Made by a program: the position numbers and the translations under genes | The notes under the pieces: model-generated | The model's database searches: none | What the model saw: the letters and a program-made list of their open reading frames with translations, nothing else | What the model was told of the DNA's origin: nothing | Assembly (NCBI RefSeq): GCF_018499875.1 | Contig: NZ_JAHBAY010000009.1 | Span: forward strand, 62,001 to 126,000 | DNA: 64,000 nt | Source of the DNA: Kineosporia corallincola | Lineage (GTDB): Bacteria; Actinomycetota; Actinomycetes; Actinomycetales; Kineosporiaceae | Direction of reading: 5' to 3' | Shown here: positions 33,721 to 41,992 of the stretch, piece after piece | How positions within the stretch are numbered: the stretch's first letter is position 1 | How the letters are laid out: every line of letters begins with the position of its first letter

Positions 33721-34386
33721 TCATCTGTTCTGCGGTGTGGCCCAGACCCGTAGCGGCCCGGTCGTGGTGAACCCGGCGGCGAGGGCGGCCGTCAGGCCGT
33801 CGCCGTGCTCGTAGCCGACGAGGGGAAGCCCGGGGAAGAGGGTGGACGCGGCGGCCACCACGGCGTCCCACACCGGGTGGGTTCCGGTGCTGAACACGTT
33901 CGACACCCCCACCTCCGTCGCGCTGCGGTTCAGCGCGGCACCCCCGGCGAGCTCCGTGCCGTGGTGAAAGGTCAGCAGCCGCATGCTTTTCTCATGCAGC
34001 AGTCCCGGGCGGAACGGGGTGCCGGGCCAGAGTTCCAGCCCGGCCGTCGTGGTGACGGTGCCGGTGCGCAGAGCACCTCCGGGCGAAGGGGTTGCGGCCG
34101 CCCGGCGGATCCACCGGGCGTCGAACAGCACGGTGAGGCCGTGAGCCGTCAGGTCGAGATCGGCGAAACTGTCTTTCACGGACAGGTTCTCGCGCTCGAT
34201 TCCGCTCAGCGCGCCGGGCGCGTGGACGCCGGGCCGCAGCGTGATCACGTCGGGGTAGAACGGCGGTGCGGGGGCATTGGTGCTCCAGACGTCTGGGCCG
34301 AAGCGGCCGGCGACGCCGTGCGACCGGCAGACCGCCGCGCACCACTCGGCGTTGTTGCGGGCGGCATCGACAGCGAAATCACGCAC
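33721..34386 (-). CDS. Uncharacterised protein, possibly GNAT-like, behind siderophore permeases
   Basis: A 221-residue protein. The C-terminal third, VGVSNVFSTGTHPVWDAVVA followed by FPGLPLVGYEHGDGLTAALA and a GPLRVWA strand, resembles the acyl-CoA-binding and final strands of a GNAT acetyltransferase, with the earlier part as the other half of the fold. This is weak evidence and no family is claimed. The GTG start at 34386 lies 22 bp behind the second permease gene, where an ATP-binding subunit would normally be expected, so it is probably on the same transcript. Confidence 0.55.
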   Translation of the reverse strand: MRDFAVDAARNNAEWCAAVCRSHGVAGRFGPDVWSTNAPAPPFYPDVITLRPGVHAPGALSGIERENLSVKDSFADLDLTAHGLTVLFDARWIRRAAATPSPGGALRTGTVTTTAGLELWPGTPFRPGLLHEKSMRLLTFHHGTELAGGAALNRSATEVGVSNVFSTGTHPVWDAVVAAASTLFPGLPLVGYEHGDGLTAALAAGFTTTGPLRVWATPQNR

Positions 34387-34408
34387 GCAGCAGAGTATGT
34401 CATCTCCC

Positions 34409-35431
34409 TCACGGTCTGCGCCAGGACAGGATCCACAGCAGGTACGCCCCGCCGAGCGCCGCCGTCACCAGCCCGACCGGGATCTGGAACGGGCTGAGCA
34501 ACCGCCCGGCCAGCAGGTCGCCGGCGCCGAGCAGCACCGCGCCCGTCGCCGCCGAGGGCAGCATGGCGATGCCGGGGGAGCGGGCCACCTGGCGAGCCAG
34601 CTGGGGTGCGGCCATGGCCAGGAAACCGATCGGCCCGGAGGTGGCGACGGCCACCCCCGCCAGGGCAACACCCGCGCACAGCAACAGGATACGGGATCTG
34701 CCCACCTCGACCCCGAGCGCGCCGGCGGCGTCGTCCCCCAGTTCGAGCATGCGCATGGGCGCGGCGAGCGTGAGGGTAAGGGGCACGAGCACGACGAGGG
34801 CCAGCAGGACGGGTGCGACCTGCGGCCAGGCGATGGTGTTCAGGCTGCCGAACTGCCAGGCCCGGGCGGTCTCGGCGTCGTCGAGGGTGGCGCGGGTGAC
34901 GAGGTAGTCGTTGACCGACGAGAGCATGGCGCCGACGGCGACACCGGTGAGGATCAGCCGGCTGCCCCCACGGCTCAGAAGATACACGAAAATCGCTGTG
35001 GCGAAACCACCCACGACGGTTCCGGTGGCGATCGCCGGCATCGAGGAGGTGTCGGCCAGGAGAATGACGACCAGCCCTCCGGCGGCCGAGCCGGTGGCGA
35101 AGCCGACCACGTCCGGGCTGCCCAGCGGGTTGCGGCTGACGCTCTGGAAGATCGCGCCCGACAGGCCGAGTGCCGCGCCGACCAGGACGGCCGCGACCGC
35201 CCGGGGCAGGCGCTGCCGCAGCACGATGAAGCGGTCCATGTCGCTGCCGCCGCCGAGAAGCGTGTGCAGCAGCCGGATCCGGGTGATCTCGTAGGCACCG
35301 GTGGCCACCGTGGCGGTGAGCACCAGCGCGGCGATCGCCAGCAGCACCAGTACCGTGATCAGCGACCGGCGGTGCACCCGCACGGTCAGGCCGAGGACCC
35401 TGATGTCGTGAACGCCCGGCACGACGCTCAT
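34409..35431 (-). CDS. FecCD-family iron-siderophore ABC permease (second subunit)
   Basis: A 340-residue, about nine-helix membrane subunit of a siderophore importer. FecCD signatures: LRQRLPRAVAAVLVGAALGLSG, SRNPLGSPDVVGFATG, GSLNTIAWPQV and the loop SGPIGFLAMAAPQLARQV, which contacts the ATPase. The ATG overlaps the stop of the preceding permease gene (ATGA), so translation is coupled. Together the two subunits form the membrane pore for the lipoprotein encoded divergently. Confidence 0.93.
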   Translation of the reverse strand: MSVVPGVHDIRVLGLTVRVHRRSLITVLVLLAIAALVLTATVATGAYEITRIRLLHTLLGGGSDMDRFIVLRQRLPRAVAAVLVGAALGLSGAIFQSVSRNPLGSPDVVGFATGSAAGGLVVILLADTSSMPAIATGTVVGGFATAIFVYLLSRGGSRLILTGVAVGAMLSSVNDYLVTRATLDDAETARAWQFGSLNTIAWPQVAPVLLALVVLVPLTLTLAAPMRMLELGDDAAGALGVEVGRSRILLLCAGVALAGVAVATSGPIGFLAMAAPQLARQVARSPGIAMLPSAATGAVLLGAGDLLAGRLLSPFQIPVGLVTAALGGAYLLWILSWRRP

Positions 35432-36438
35432 CTCGACACCAGCACCAGGCGCAGCAGCACCGGGGCGCCGACGAAGGCGGTGACGATACCGGCCTCGATC
35501 TCGCCCGGCCGGGCGACCACCCGGCCGATCACGTCGGCGGCGAGAACCAGTGCAGGACCGGCGATCAGCGACAGCGCGAGGATCTTGCGCTGGTCCGCAC
35601 CCGCGACCAGGCGGACGGCGTGGGGTACCACCAGGCCGACGAACGCCAGCGGCCCGGCGGCCGCGGTCGCGGCGCCGCAGAGCAGGGTGAGGACGACGAA
35701 ACAGAGCACCCGGACCAGGCCCACCCGCACGCCGAGGGACGAGGCGGTGTCGTCGCCCGTCGCCAGGGCGTTCAGGGACGGGCCGAGCAGCAGGGCGACC
35801 ACGACCCCGGCGGCCACGAACGGCAGCAGGGGCAGCAGCACCGTGTCGTCGCGCCCGGCGAGCGAGCCGACCACCCAGAACCGGTAGGAGTCGAAGGCGT
35901 CCTCGTCGAACATCGTGATGATGCCGGTGCAGGCGCCCAGGCAGGCCGACAGGGCGACCCCGGCCAGGAGCAGCCGGGTGGGGTCGGACCCGTTCCGGTT
36001 CACCGCCCAGACCAGCACGGACGCGAGAGCCGCTCCGGCGCAGGCGAACCCGACGTAGCCGGAGAACGTGGTGACGCCGAGGCCGGCCACCGCGACCACC
36101 ACCGCGAAGGCCGCCCCGGCGTTCACGCCGAGGATGCCGGGCTCGGCCAGCGGGTTGCGGGTGAGGGCCTGCATCACCGCGCCGGCCACCCCGAGCGCCG
36201 CACCCACGGTGAGGGCCAGCAGGGTGCGGGGCATCCGCAGCTGCCAGATGATGATCGACTCGGTGCTGCCGTCGCGGTGCCAGAGTCCCTGCCACACGCG
36301 CGGAACCGGGATGGGGCGGGAGCCGATCGCCACGCTGGCCACGACCAGCCCGAGGATCAGGGCCAGACCCAGGGTGACGGTGAGGGAACCGAGAGTACGA
36401 GATGTAGTTAGAGAACCGTACGATCTTGTGGACGACAC
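35428..36438 (-). CDS. FecCD-family iron-siderophore ABC permease (first subunit)
   Basis: A 336-residue, multi-helix membrane subunit. Signatures: LRMPRTLLALTVGAALGVAG, ALTRNPLAEPGILGVNAGAA, YRFWVVGSLAGRD, and AAGPLAFVGLVVPHAVRLVAG, the ATPase-contact loop. The GTG at 36438 starts 7 nt downstream of a -10-like TAGGCT on the minus strand (36451-36446), so the mRNA is predicted to be leaderless. The iron box overlaps this promoter and should repress it when iron is sufficient. Confidence 0.93.
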   Translation of the reverse strand: MSSTRSYGSLTTSRTLGSLTVTLGLALILGLVVASVAIGSRPIPVPRVWQGLWHRDGSTESIIIWQLRMPRTLLALTVGAALGVAGAVMQALTRNPLAEPGILGVNAGAAFAVVVAVAGLGVTTFSGYVGFACAGAALASVLVWAVNRNGSDPTRLLLAGVALSACLGACTGIITMFDEDAFDSYRFWVVGSLAGRDDTVLLPLLPFVAAGVVVALLLGPSLNALATGDDTASSLGVRVGLVRVLCFVVLTLLCGAATAAAGPLAFVGLVVPHAVRLVAGADQRKILALSLIAGPALVLAADVIGRVVARPGEIEAGIVTAFVGAPVLLRLVLVSR

Positions 36439-36457
36439 TTAGGTAAGCCTAGGCTAA
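36439..36457. promoter_or_regulatory. Iron box (DtxR/IdeR/DmdR-type operator) with two overlapping promoters
   Basis: TTAGGTAAGCCTAGGCTAA matches 14 of 19 positions of the iron-box consensus TTAGGTTAGGCTAACCTAA. Its centre AGCCTAGGCT (36446-36455) is a perfect palindrome, so TAGGCT reads as a -10 box on both strands. The two divergent GTG start codons each begin 7 nt after their -10. A single repressor dimer pair would shut both genes at once. Confidence 0.85.
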
Positions 36458-36462
36458 CCGCC

Positions 36463-37494
36463 GTGATCAACCGAACCTCCCTCCGGCCGTTCCTGGCCGT
36501 GAGCTGCGTCGTCTCCGCCGTCCTCGTGCTGGGGGCGTGCAGTTCGTCGTCATCCAGTTCCCCGTCGTCCGGCTCGACCGGTGGGGCGTCCGCCTCCGCC
36601 GGGTACGTCACGCCCCGCACCATGCCCGAGGGCAAGGGCAGCGGTGAGGACGACGGTGTGTTCCCGCGCACCGTGGTGCATTTCGAGGGCGAGACCACGC
36701 TCGACGCCGAACCCGAGCGGGTCGTGGTGATCTCCACCGGCCAGGCCGACGCGCTGCTGACCCTCGGGGTGGTGCCGGTCGGCTCCACGGCCGGCGACGG
36801 CGCCGAGATGATCCCGCAGTACCTCGAGGACGCCTACCCCGACGACGATCTCGGCACCGTCGCGTCGGTGGGGGACCGGCTCTCGCCCGACCTGGAGTCG
36901 GTGGCCAACCTGAAGCCCGACCTGATCCTGATGAACATCGCCGGCAAGGACGCCGCGGCGTTGTACGCCGGGCTGAACGAGATCGCCCCGACCGTGGCCA
37001 CGCAGGGCACCGGGCTGTACTGGAAGCAGGACTTCCTGCTGCTGTCGGACGCCGTCGGCCTGCGCCAGAAGGCCGAGGCCTGGCTCGACGACTACCAGAC
37101 CGAGGCCGCCACGTTCGGCCAGGGGCTCGACGACCCGGGCAATGTCTCCTTCCTGCGCCTGAACGAGGACCGCACCAGGGTTTTCGGCGTCGCGTCGTTC
37201 AGCGGATCGGTGGCCGAGGACATCGGCCTGACCCGTCCGGAGAGCCAGTCGTTCACCGACGACACGTCGCTCGACATCAGCGCCGAGCAGCTCGACCTGG
37301 CCGACGGCGACCACCTGTTCTACGGCGTGCAGGGCGGCGACGCCGGCCGGCTCACCGGGCTCCCGCTGTGGGACTCGCTGGCGGTGGTGCAGGCCGGCGA
37401 CGCGGTGCAGGTGGACGACGACACCTTCTACCTGAACACCGGCCCGACCGCGGCCCGGGGCATCCTGACGGTGCTGGAAGACACCCTGGGCTGA
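36463..37494 (+). CDS. Iron-siderophore ABC transporter substrate-binding lipoprotein
   Basis: A 343-residue FecB/FhuD-type lipoprotein that captures ferric siderophore outside the membrane. Signal peptide with lipobox LGAC (C26), then a Ser-rich linker, then the periplasmic-binding class III fold with PERVVVISTGQADALLTLGV, ESVANLKPDLILMNIAG and EIAPTVA. GTG start at 36463, predicted leaderless from the TAGGCT at 36450-36455. Divergently transcribed from the permeases and co-regulated through the iron box. A MarR-type gene follows 65 bp later. Confidence 0.94.
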   Translation: MINRTSLRPFLAVSCVVSAVLVLGACSSSSSSSPSSGSTGGASASAGYVTPRTMPEGKGSGEDDGVFPRTVVHFEGETTLDAEPERVVVISTGQADALLTLGVVPVGSTAGDGAEMIPQYLEDAYPDDDLGTVASVGDRLSPDLESVANLKPDLILMNIAGKDAAALYAGLNEIAPTVATQGTGLYWKQDFLLLSDAVGLRQKAEAWLDDYQTEAATFGQGLDDPGNVSFLRLNEDRTRVFGVASFSGSVAEDIGLTRPESQSFTDDTSLDISAEQLDLADGDHLFYGVQGGDAGRLTGLPLWDSLAVVQAGDAVQVDDDTFYLNTGPTAARGILTVLEDTLG

Positions 37495-37547
37495 GCGTTC
37501 GCCGGCTGCTGACACGGGCTGAAGGACTCGGCCGGAACCGGATTGGG

Positions 37548-37553
37548 TAGATT
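37548..37553 (+). promoter_or_regulatory. -10 element of a predicted leaderless promoter for the MarR gene
   Basis: TAGATT sits 6 nt before the ATG at 37560, so transcription would start at or near the start codon. No Shine-Dalgarno is present in between. A matching -35 is not clear. Confidence 0.5.
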
Positions 37554-37559
37554 GACGAG

Positions 37560-38054
37560 ATGCTTCCCGTGGACGCCGTTCCGGCCGAGTCAGACCTCGG
37601 CGCCGACCGCCTCACCGACGCGGTGGTCGCCGTCGCGGTGCTCAGTCGTAGCCTGGAGCGCGCCCTTTCGGATCTCACCCTGCCGCAGTACCGCATCCTG
37701 GCGCTGATCGAGAGCGAGCCCCAGCGCGCGGCCCGGCTGGCCACCCGCTCGGAGGTCACCAAGGCGTCGCTCACCAGCATCACGGTGGTGCTGGAGCGCC
37801 GCGGGCTGATCCAGCGCGACAAGGTGCTGGGCGACCGGCGCGGGGTGATGTTCGGGCTCACCGACGAGGGGCGCGAGGTGCTCGCCGCGTCCCGCCAGGT
37901 GCTGAACGACCGGCTGCGCGCCTTCCTCGCCCGGTTCGCCGCCGACGAGAGGGAGGCGGTGCTGCACGGGCTCCAGCTCATCGTCGACTCCACCGGCAAG
38001 GGCTACTCGGCACCGGGTACGCACGCCGCGATGAAGGCCCGCGGCCTGGCCTGA
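37560..38054 (+). CDS. MarR-family transcriptional regulator
   Basis: A 164-residue winged-helix regulator. The MarR layout is visible: dimerisation helix DAVVAVAVLSRSLERAL, LTLPQYRILALIE, recognition helix VTKASLTSITVVLERRGLIQ, and the wing DRRGVMFGLTDEGREVL, then the C-terminal dimerisation helices. The ligand is unknown. Predicted leaderless (see 37548-37553). It follows the siderophore-binding lipoprotein gene by 65 bp and has its own promoter signal; a role in that locus is not established. Confidence 0.9.
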   Translation: MLPVDAVPAESDLGADRLTDAVVAVAVLSRSLERALSDLTLPQYRILALIESEPQRAARLATRSEVTKASLTSITVVLERRGLIQRDKVLGDRRGVMFGLTDEGREVLAASRQVLNDRLRAFLARFAADEREAVLHGLQLIVDSTGKGYSAPGTHAAMKARGLA

Positions 38055-38391
38055 CGTCGGCTGGCCCGGAACCCTTGCCGCACCGATATCCGCCGACGGG
38101 CAGGTGTTCTCGACCCGAACGGCCCAATGCGGCTCACGGTCACGTCTTTCCGGACCGTCATTCTTAAGTGACGGTCAAGGAAACGTGAATCCTGTGAGCG
38201 GGCGCGCTACGTCTTGTCACGACCGGTCAGCGCTGGGTGAAAGTCGTGCGAGTTTGCCAAGTTCGCGCGGGAATTGGGTACGGTTGGGAGTGGAGCCTGA
38301 GGGTCGGAACCGGTGCGGTTCCGTGGATGCAGGAGCGTCGAAGGGGTGTACTCCCTGGCCGGGAGTGGCACGGCGCTCTGGGGGGAGACCG
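38055..38391 (+). promoter_or_regulatory. Upstream region of the fn3/MoxR/kinase operon
   Basis: No gene was found in this 337-bp spacer. It contains a large imperfect palindrome (38140-38188, listed separately). A weak promoter match lies downstream of it: TTGCCA at 38254-38259 and TACGGT at 38279-38284, with a rather long 19-bp spacer. A GGGGGAG Shine-Dalgarno lies just before the GTG at 38392. Confidence 0.45.
38140..38188. promoter_or_regulatory. Large imperfect palindrome upstream of the operon
   Basis: The core is exact: GACCGTCA (38153-38160) and TGACGGTC (38169-38176) with 8-nt spacer TTCTTAAG. Outer arms TCACGT...ACGTGA extend it to about 20 bp per side with one or two mismatches. 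It looks like a dimer operator, or a hairpin. Confidence 0.55.
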
Positions 38392-40977
38392 GTGAACTGG
38401 GGTTGGAGCCTGCCGTTCAAGCAACGGCAGGGTGCGGGTTTGGTCGCGTGCGTAGCGGTTTTCGCGCTCGTGCTGGGCGCCGGGCTGATCGGTGCCCAGG
38501 CGACCGGTGCGGTCGTTCGCCTGCAAGACGGCGGTGCCTGGCTGGCCAACGTGGCGCAGGGCTCGGTCACCTGGGTCAACGGCTACGCCGGCTCGGCCGG
38601 CAAGACCGTCCCGGTCGGCTCCCTCAGCTCCCCGTTCACGGTCGAGCAGCGGGCCGACGGCGCCTACGCCGTCGACGCCGACGGTAACGCCACCCTGATC
38701 GACGGCGCACAGCTCAAGGCCTCCGACGCGCCCCACCGCCTCTCCAGCGGCGTCGACATCGTCGCCAACGACGTCGCCACCTGGCTGGTCGACACCTCCA
38801 GGGGCCAGGTCCAGCGCCTCGACCCCGACACCCTGGCCACGCTCGGCGAGGCCGTGGCGGTCGAGGGGGTCACCCAGGCCGTGGTCGACGACGAGGGATA
38901 CCTGTGGGCCGCGGTGCCCTCCGACGGCGTCGTGATCCGGCTCTGGAACACCGAGAGCGGCCGCACCGAGGTCGGCCGCCCGGGCGAGAACATCACCGTC
39001 GCCGCCGACGAGCAGGGCGAGCACGTGATCGCGGTGAACGCGACCGCCGGCGCCACCTTCTCGCTGCACGGCGACGACGCGGCCCGCTCGTTCCCCGCGT
39101 TCGCGACCGGTTCCGGCGCCTCCGGCAACCAGGTCCCCCAGGTCGACGTCGACAACGACGGCCGTCTCCTGATCGGCCTGGGCGACCAGGCCGTGGTGGT
39201 CCCGCCGGACGGCGAGGGCCGCTCGGTCACCCTGCCCACCGGCACGCAGGTCGACCAGGTCGACATCGTCTCCGGCGTGGGCTACGTCACCGACCGTGAG
39301 TCCGGCAACCTGGTGCGCGTCGACCTGGGCACCGCCGCCGGCGCCACGGTGCCCAACGTCGGCGGCGACGACCTCACCGACGTGGTGGCCCACGGAAACC
39401 TGCTCTACCTCAACGACTCCGGCGGCAACCAGGTCAAGGTGGTCAAGCCCGACGGCGTGATCGTGCCGATCGAGAAGTACCGGCCGGGGCAGGATCCCAC
39501 GCAGCGGACCACGCCGGTCACGGCCACCACCACCCGGCCTACCACGCCGGACCAGCCGCCGGCCTCTTCGCAGCCGCGGAACGAGTCGAGCGACGAGCCC
39601 CGGGACGAGGCGTCCGGTGAGCCCACCCGCGGCCCGCGGCGCAACCAGGGGACCCCGGTCACCGCCAGACCGACCACGCGGCCCGAAGACCCGGAGCCCG
39701 AGCGCTCCCCGACGCCGACGCAGGCGCCCACCACGTCCGAGGAACCGGACGAGCCCGAGGCCCCCGAGGCGCCGGCTGTCACCGGCCTCACCGCCGACGA
39801 CGGTCAGGCGCTGCTGGAGTGGAGCGCCGCCGCCGACCGTGGGTCGGCCGTCACCGGGTACCAGATCCTCGTCGACAACGAGACCGTGCAGGAGGTCGGG
39901 GCCGACCGGCGGAGCTACACGCTCACCGGCCTGGAGAACGGCCAGAAGTACGGCGTGCGTGTGCGGGCCCTGAGCGAGGCCGGGCAGGGCGACCTGTCGC
40001 GGATCAGCTACGTCACGCCGAGCGCCGACCTGCCGGGCGCGCCGCAGAACGTGGCCGCCGAGGCGCTCGACGGCAAGATCGCGGTGACCTGGGCCGCGGC
40101 CGACGACGGGCCGCGCAGCCAGGTCCAGGGCTACACGGTCACCGTGCGGGCCGTGGGCGGTGGCGCCACCACCGCCGACGCCACCGGGCTCCAGACCACG
40201 GTCGGCGACCTGACCAACGGAACCTCTTACACCGTCGAGGTTTCCGCCCGGTCCACGGGCGGCACCGGCGAGGCCGCTTCCCCGGCCGACGGTGCGGTGG
40301 GCAGCGCCGGCAATCCGGCCGTGCCCTCGGGCACCCCCGGCAAGGTCACCTTCGGCACCACCACGAACGGCGACACCAAGGCCACGGTCACCTGGACCGC
40401 GGCCGACGCCGCCGGCAGTGCGATCACCGGGTACGAGCTGAAGGCCGGCACCGCCGCGGCGAAGAACGTGGGCACGGTGACCAGCTACTCCGTCACCGGG
40501 CTGACGAACGACGTGAAGACCACCGTGCAGGTGCGCGCGATCAACAAGAACGGTTCCGGCGACTGGGTTTCCACCACCGTCGCCCCGGTGACCCCGCGCA
40601 AGCAGATGTACCAGTGCCAGTCGACCGAGGTCTCCGACATCTACATGATCAACAACGACACCGACTGCACCTCCGGGGTCAATCGGTGGAAGACCGCGGT
40701 GGCGGTCTTCGAGGCGCCGAAGACCCAGCAGACCGGCACCGTTCAGTGGACGCGGTGTGACCACACCGAAGACCGGGGCATCATCCGGCGGCAGATGAAG
40801 GCGTGCCCGAGTGGCTGGAACGCCAACAACGTCGCCTTCTGGGCCTGGACCTCCGCGCACACCGGCGCCACCCAGATCGTCGAGTGGCACTACCCCAACG
40901 GCGGTTACTACTACGCAGCCGCCGGCAAGAGCGCGCCCCCCGGCTTCACCAAGACCGGTGTGTCCTTCTGGGTCTGA
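38392..40977 (+). CDS. Surface protein with beta-propeller-like and three fibronectin type III domains
   Basis: An 861-residue membrane-anchored protein. One membrane helix (about 14-36) is followed by a repetitive beta-rich domain (about 40-360) with units such as VTWVNGYAGSAGKTVPVG and DVATWLVDTSRGQVQRLDPD, resembling a propeller of a beta-propeller protein. Then comes a Pro/Thr-rich linker (about 362-460), three fibronectin type III repeats (about 461-545, 548-640 and 644-735) with TWAAADD and LTGLENGQKYGVRVRA type strands, and a Cys-containing C-terminal domain (736-861). GTG at 38392 has GGGGGAG at proper spacing. It begins the conserved actinobacterial fn3-MoxR-DUF58-TgpA-kinase operon. 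Confidence 0.88.
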   Translation: MNWGWSLPFKQRQGAGLVACVAVFALVLGAGLIGAQATGAVVRLQDGGAWLANVAQGSVTWVNGYAGSAGKTVPVGSLSSPFTVEQRADGAYAVDADGNATLIDGAQLKASDAPHRLSSGVDIVANDVATWLVDTSRGQVQRLDPDTLATLGEAVAVEGVTQAVVDDEGYLWAAVPSDGVVIRLWNTESGRTEVGRPGENITVAADEQGEHVIAVNATAGATFSLHGDDAARSFPAFATGSGASGNQVPQVDVDNDGRLLIGLGDQAVVVPPDGEGRSVTLPTGTQVDQVDIVSGVGYVTDRESGNLVRVDLGTAAGATVPNVGGDDLTDVVAHGNLLYLNDSGGNQVKVVKPDGVIVPIEKYRPGQDPTQRTTPVTATTTRPTTPDQPPASSQPRNESSDEPRDEASGEPTRGPRRNQGTPVTARPTTRPEDPEPERSPTPTQAPTTSEEPDEPEAPEAPAVTGLTADDGQALLEWSAAADRGSAVTGYQILVDNETVQEVGADRRSYTLTGLENGQKYGVRVRALSEAGQGDLSRISYVTPSADLPGAPQNVAAEALDGKIAVTWAAADDGPRSQVQGYTVTVRAVGGGATTADATGLQTTVGDLTNGTSYTVEVSARSTGGTGEAASPADGAVGSAGNPAVPSGTPGKVTFGTTTNGDTKATVTWTAADAAGSAITGYELKAGTAAAKNVGTVTSYSVTGLTNDVKTTVQVRAINKNGSGDWVSTTVAPVTPRKQMYQCQSTEVSDIYMINNDTDCTSGVNRWKTAVAVFEAPKTQQTGTVQWTRCDHTEDRGIIRRQMKACPSGWNANNVAFWAWTSAHTGATQIVEWHYPNGGYYYAAAGKSAPPGFTKTGVSFWV

Positions 40978-41023
40978 GCCGACCCGCCCCCTTACTGAGC
41001 ACCACGGAACACAGGAGAGCACG

Positions 41024-41992
41024 ATGTCCGAACTCGCCGACATTGCCGGGCAGATCAGGTCCAGTGTGGAGCGGGCGCTCCAGGGCAAGCCGGAGCAGGT
41101 GCGGCTCGCGGTGATCGCGCTCCTCAGCGAGGGGCACCTGCTGGTCGAAGACGTGCCCGGCGTCGGGAAGACCACGCTGGCGCGCGCTCTCGCCGCCACC
41201 GTCGAGGGCCGCTGGCAGCGCGTGCAGTTCACCCCCGACCTGCTGCCCTCCGACGTCACCGGCATCACCGTGTACCACCAGCAGGCACAGAAGTTCGAGT
41301 TCCGGCCCGGGCCGGTGTTCGCCAACATCGTGCTGGCCGACGAGATCAACCGGGCCTCGCCCAAGACCCAGTCCGCGCTGCTGGAGGTCATGGAGGAGCG
41401 GCACGTCACGGTCGACGGCCGGCAGTACCCGGTGCCCCGCCCGTTCGTCGTGGTCGCCACCCAGAACCCGGTCGAGATGGACGGCACCTTCCGGCTGCCC
41501 GAGGCCCAGCTCGACCGGTTCATGATGCGCATCAGCATCGGCTACCCCGACCCGTCCACCGAGTCGGCCATGCTGAGGCAGGAGGCGAACGCCCCCACCG
41601 TCGAGTCGATCCAGCCTGTCGTCGGTCTCGACGTGGTGCAGCAGATGATCCAGTACGTCTCGCGCACCCACGTCGCTGACGAGGTGCGCGACTACGTCGT
41701 CGCCGTCACCGGGGCCACCCGCTCGCTGCCCGAGGTCCGCATCGGTGCCAGCCCTCGCGCCAGCCTCGCCCTGCTGCGGGCCTCCCGCACCGCCGCGGCC
41801 GTCGACGGGCGCGACTTCGTCACCGCCGACGACGTGAAGTCGATGGCGCCGGCCGTGCTCGCGCACCGGCTCATCCTCACGCCGCAGGCCGAGATGGCGG
41901 GCGTCACCACGCACGACCTCGTCGACCGCGTGATCAGCGGCCTGCCCACGCCCACCTCCCGGGCGGCCGGAGCGGGCAACCGCCGGTGGTGA
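41024..41992 (+). CDS. MoxR-family AAA+ ATPase
   Basis: A 322-residue AAA+ ATPase. MoxR proteins act as chaperones or activators, often for VWA-type partners encoded nearby. Walker A is VEDVPGVGKTTLARAL, Walker B IVLADEINRASPKTQ, sensor 1 FVVVATQNPVE, and the C-terminal lid has LPEVRIGASPRASLALLRA. ACAGGAGA precedes the ATG. It lies 46 bp behind the fn3 gene and overlaps DUF58 downstream, in the order normal for this operon. The DUF58 protein is the probable partner. Confidence 0.95.
   Translation: MSELADIAGQIRSSVERALQGKPEQVRLAVIALLSEGHLLVEDVPGVGKTTLARALAATVEGRWQRVQFTPDLLPSDVTGITVYHQQAQKFEFRPGPVFANIVLADEINRASPKTQSALLEVMEERHVTVDGRQYPVPRPFVVVATQNPVEMDGTFRLPEAQLDRFMMRISIGYPDPSTESAMLRQEANAPTVESIQPVVGLDVVQQMIQYVSRTHVADEVRDYVVAVTGATRSLPEVRIGASPRASLALLRASRTAAAVDGRDFVTADDVKSMAPAVLAHRLILTPQAEMAGVTTHDLVDRVISGLPTPTSRAAGAGNRRW

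Noticed and set aside
38227-41538. Minus-strand open frame of about 1,100 codons opposite the fn3 and MoxR genes
   Set aside because: Same high-GC artefact; the plus strand encodes recognised fn3 and MoxR proteins.
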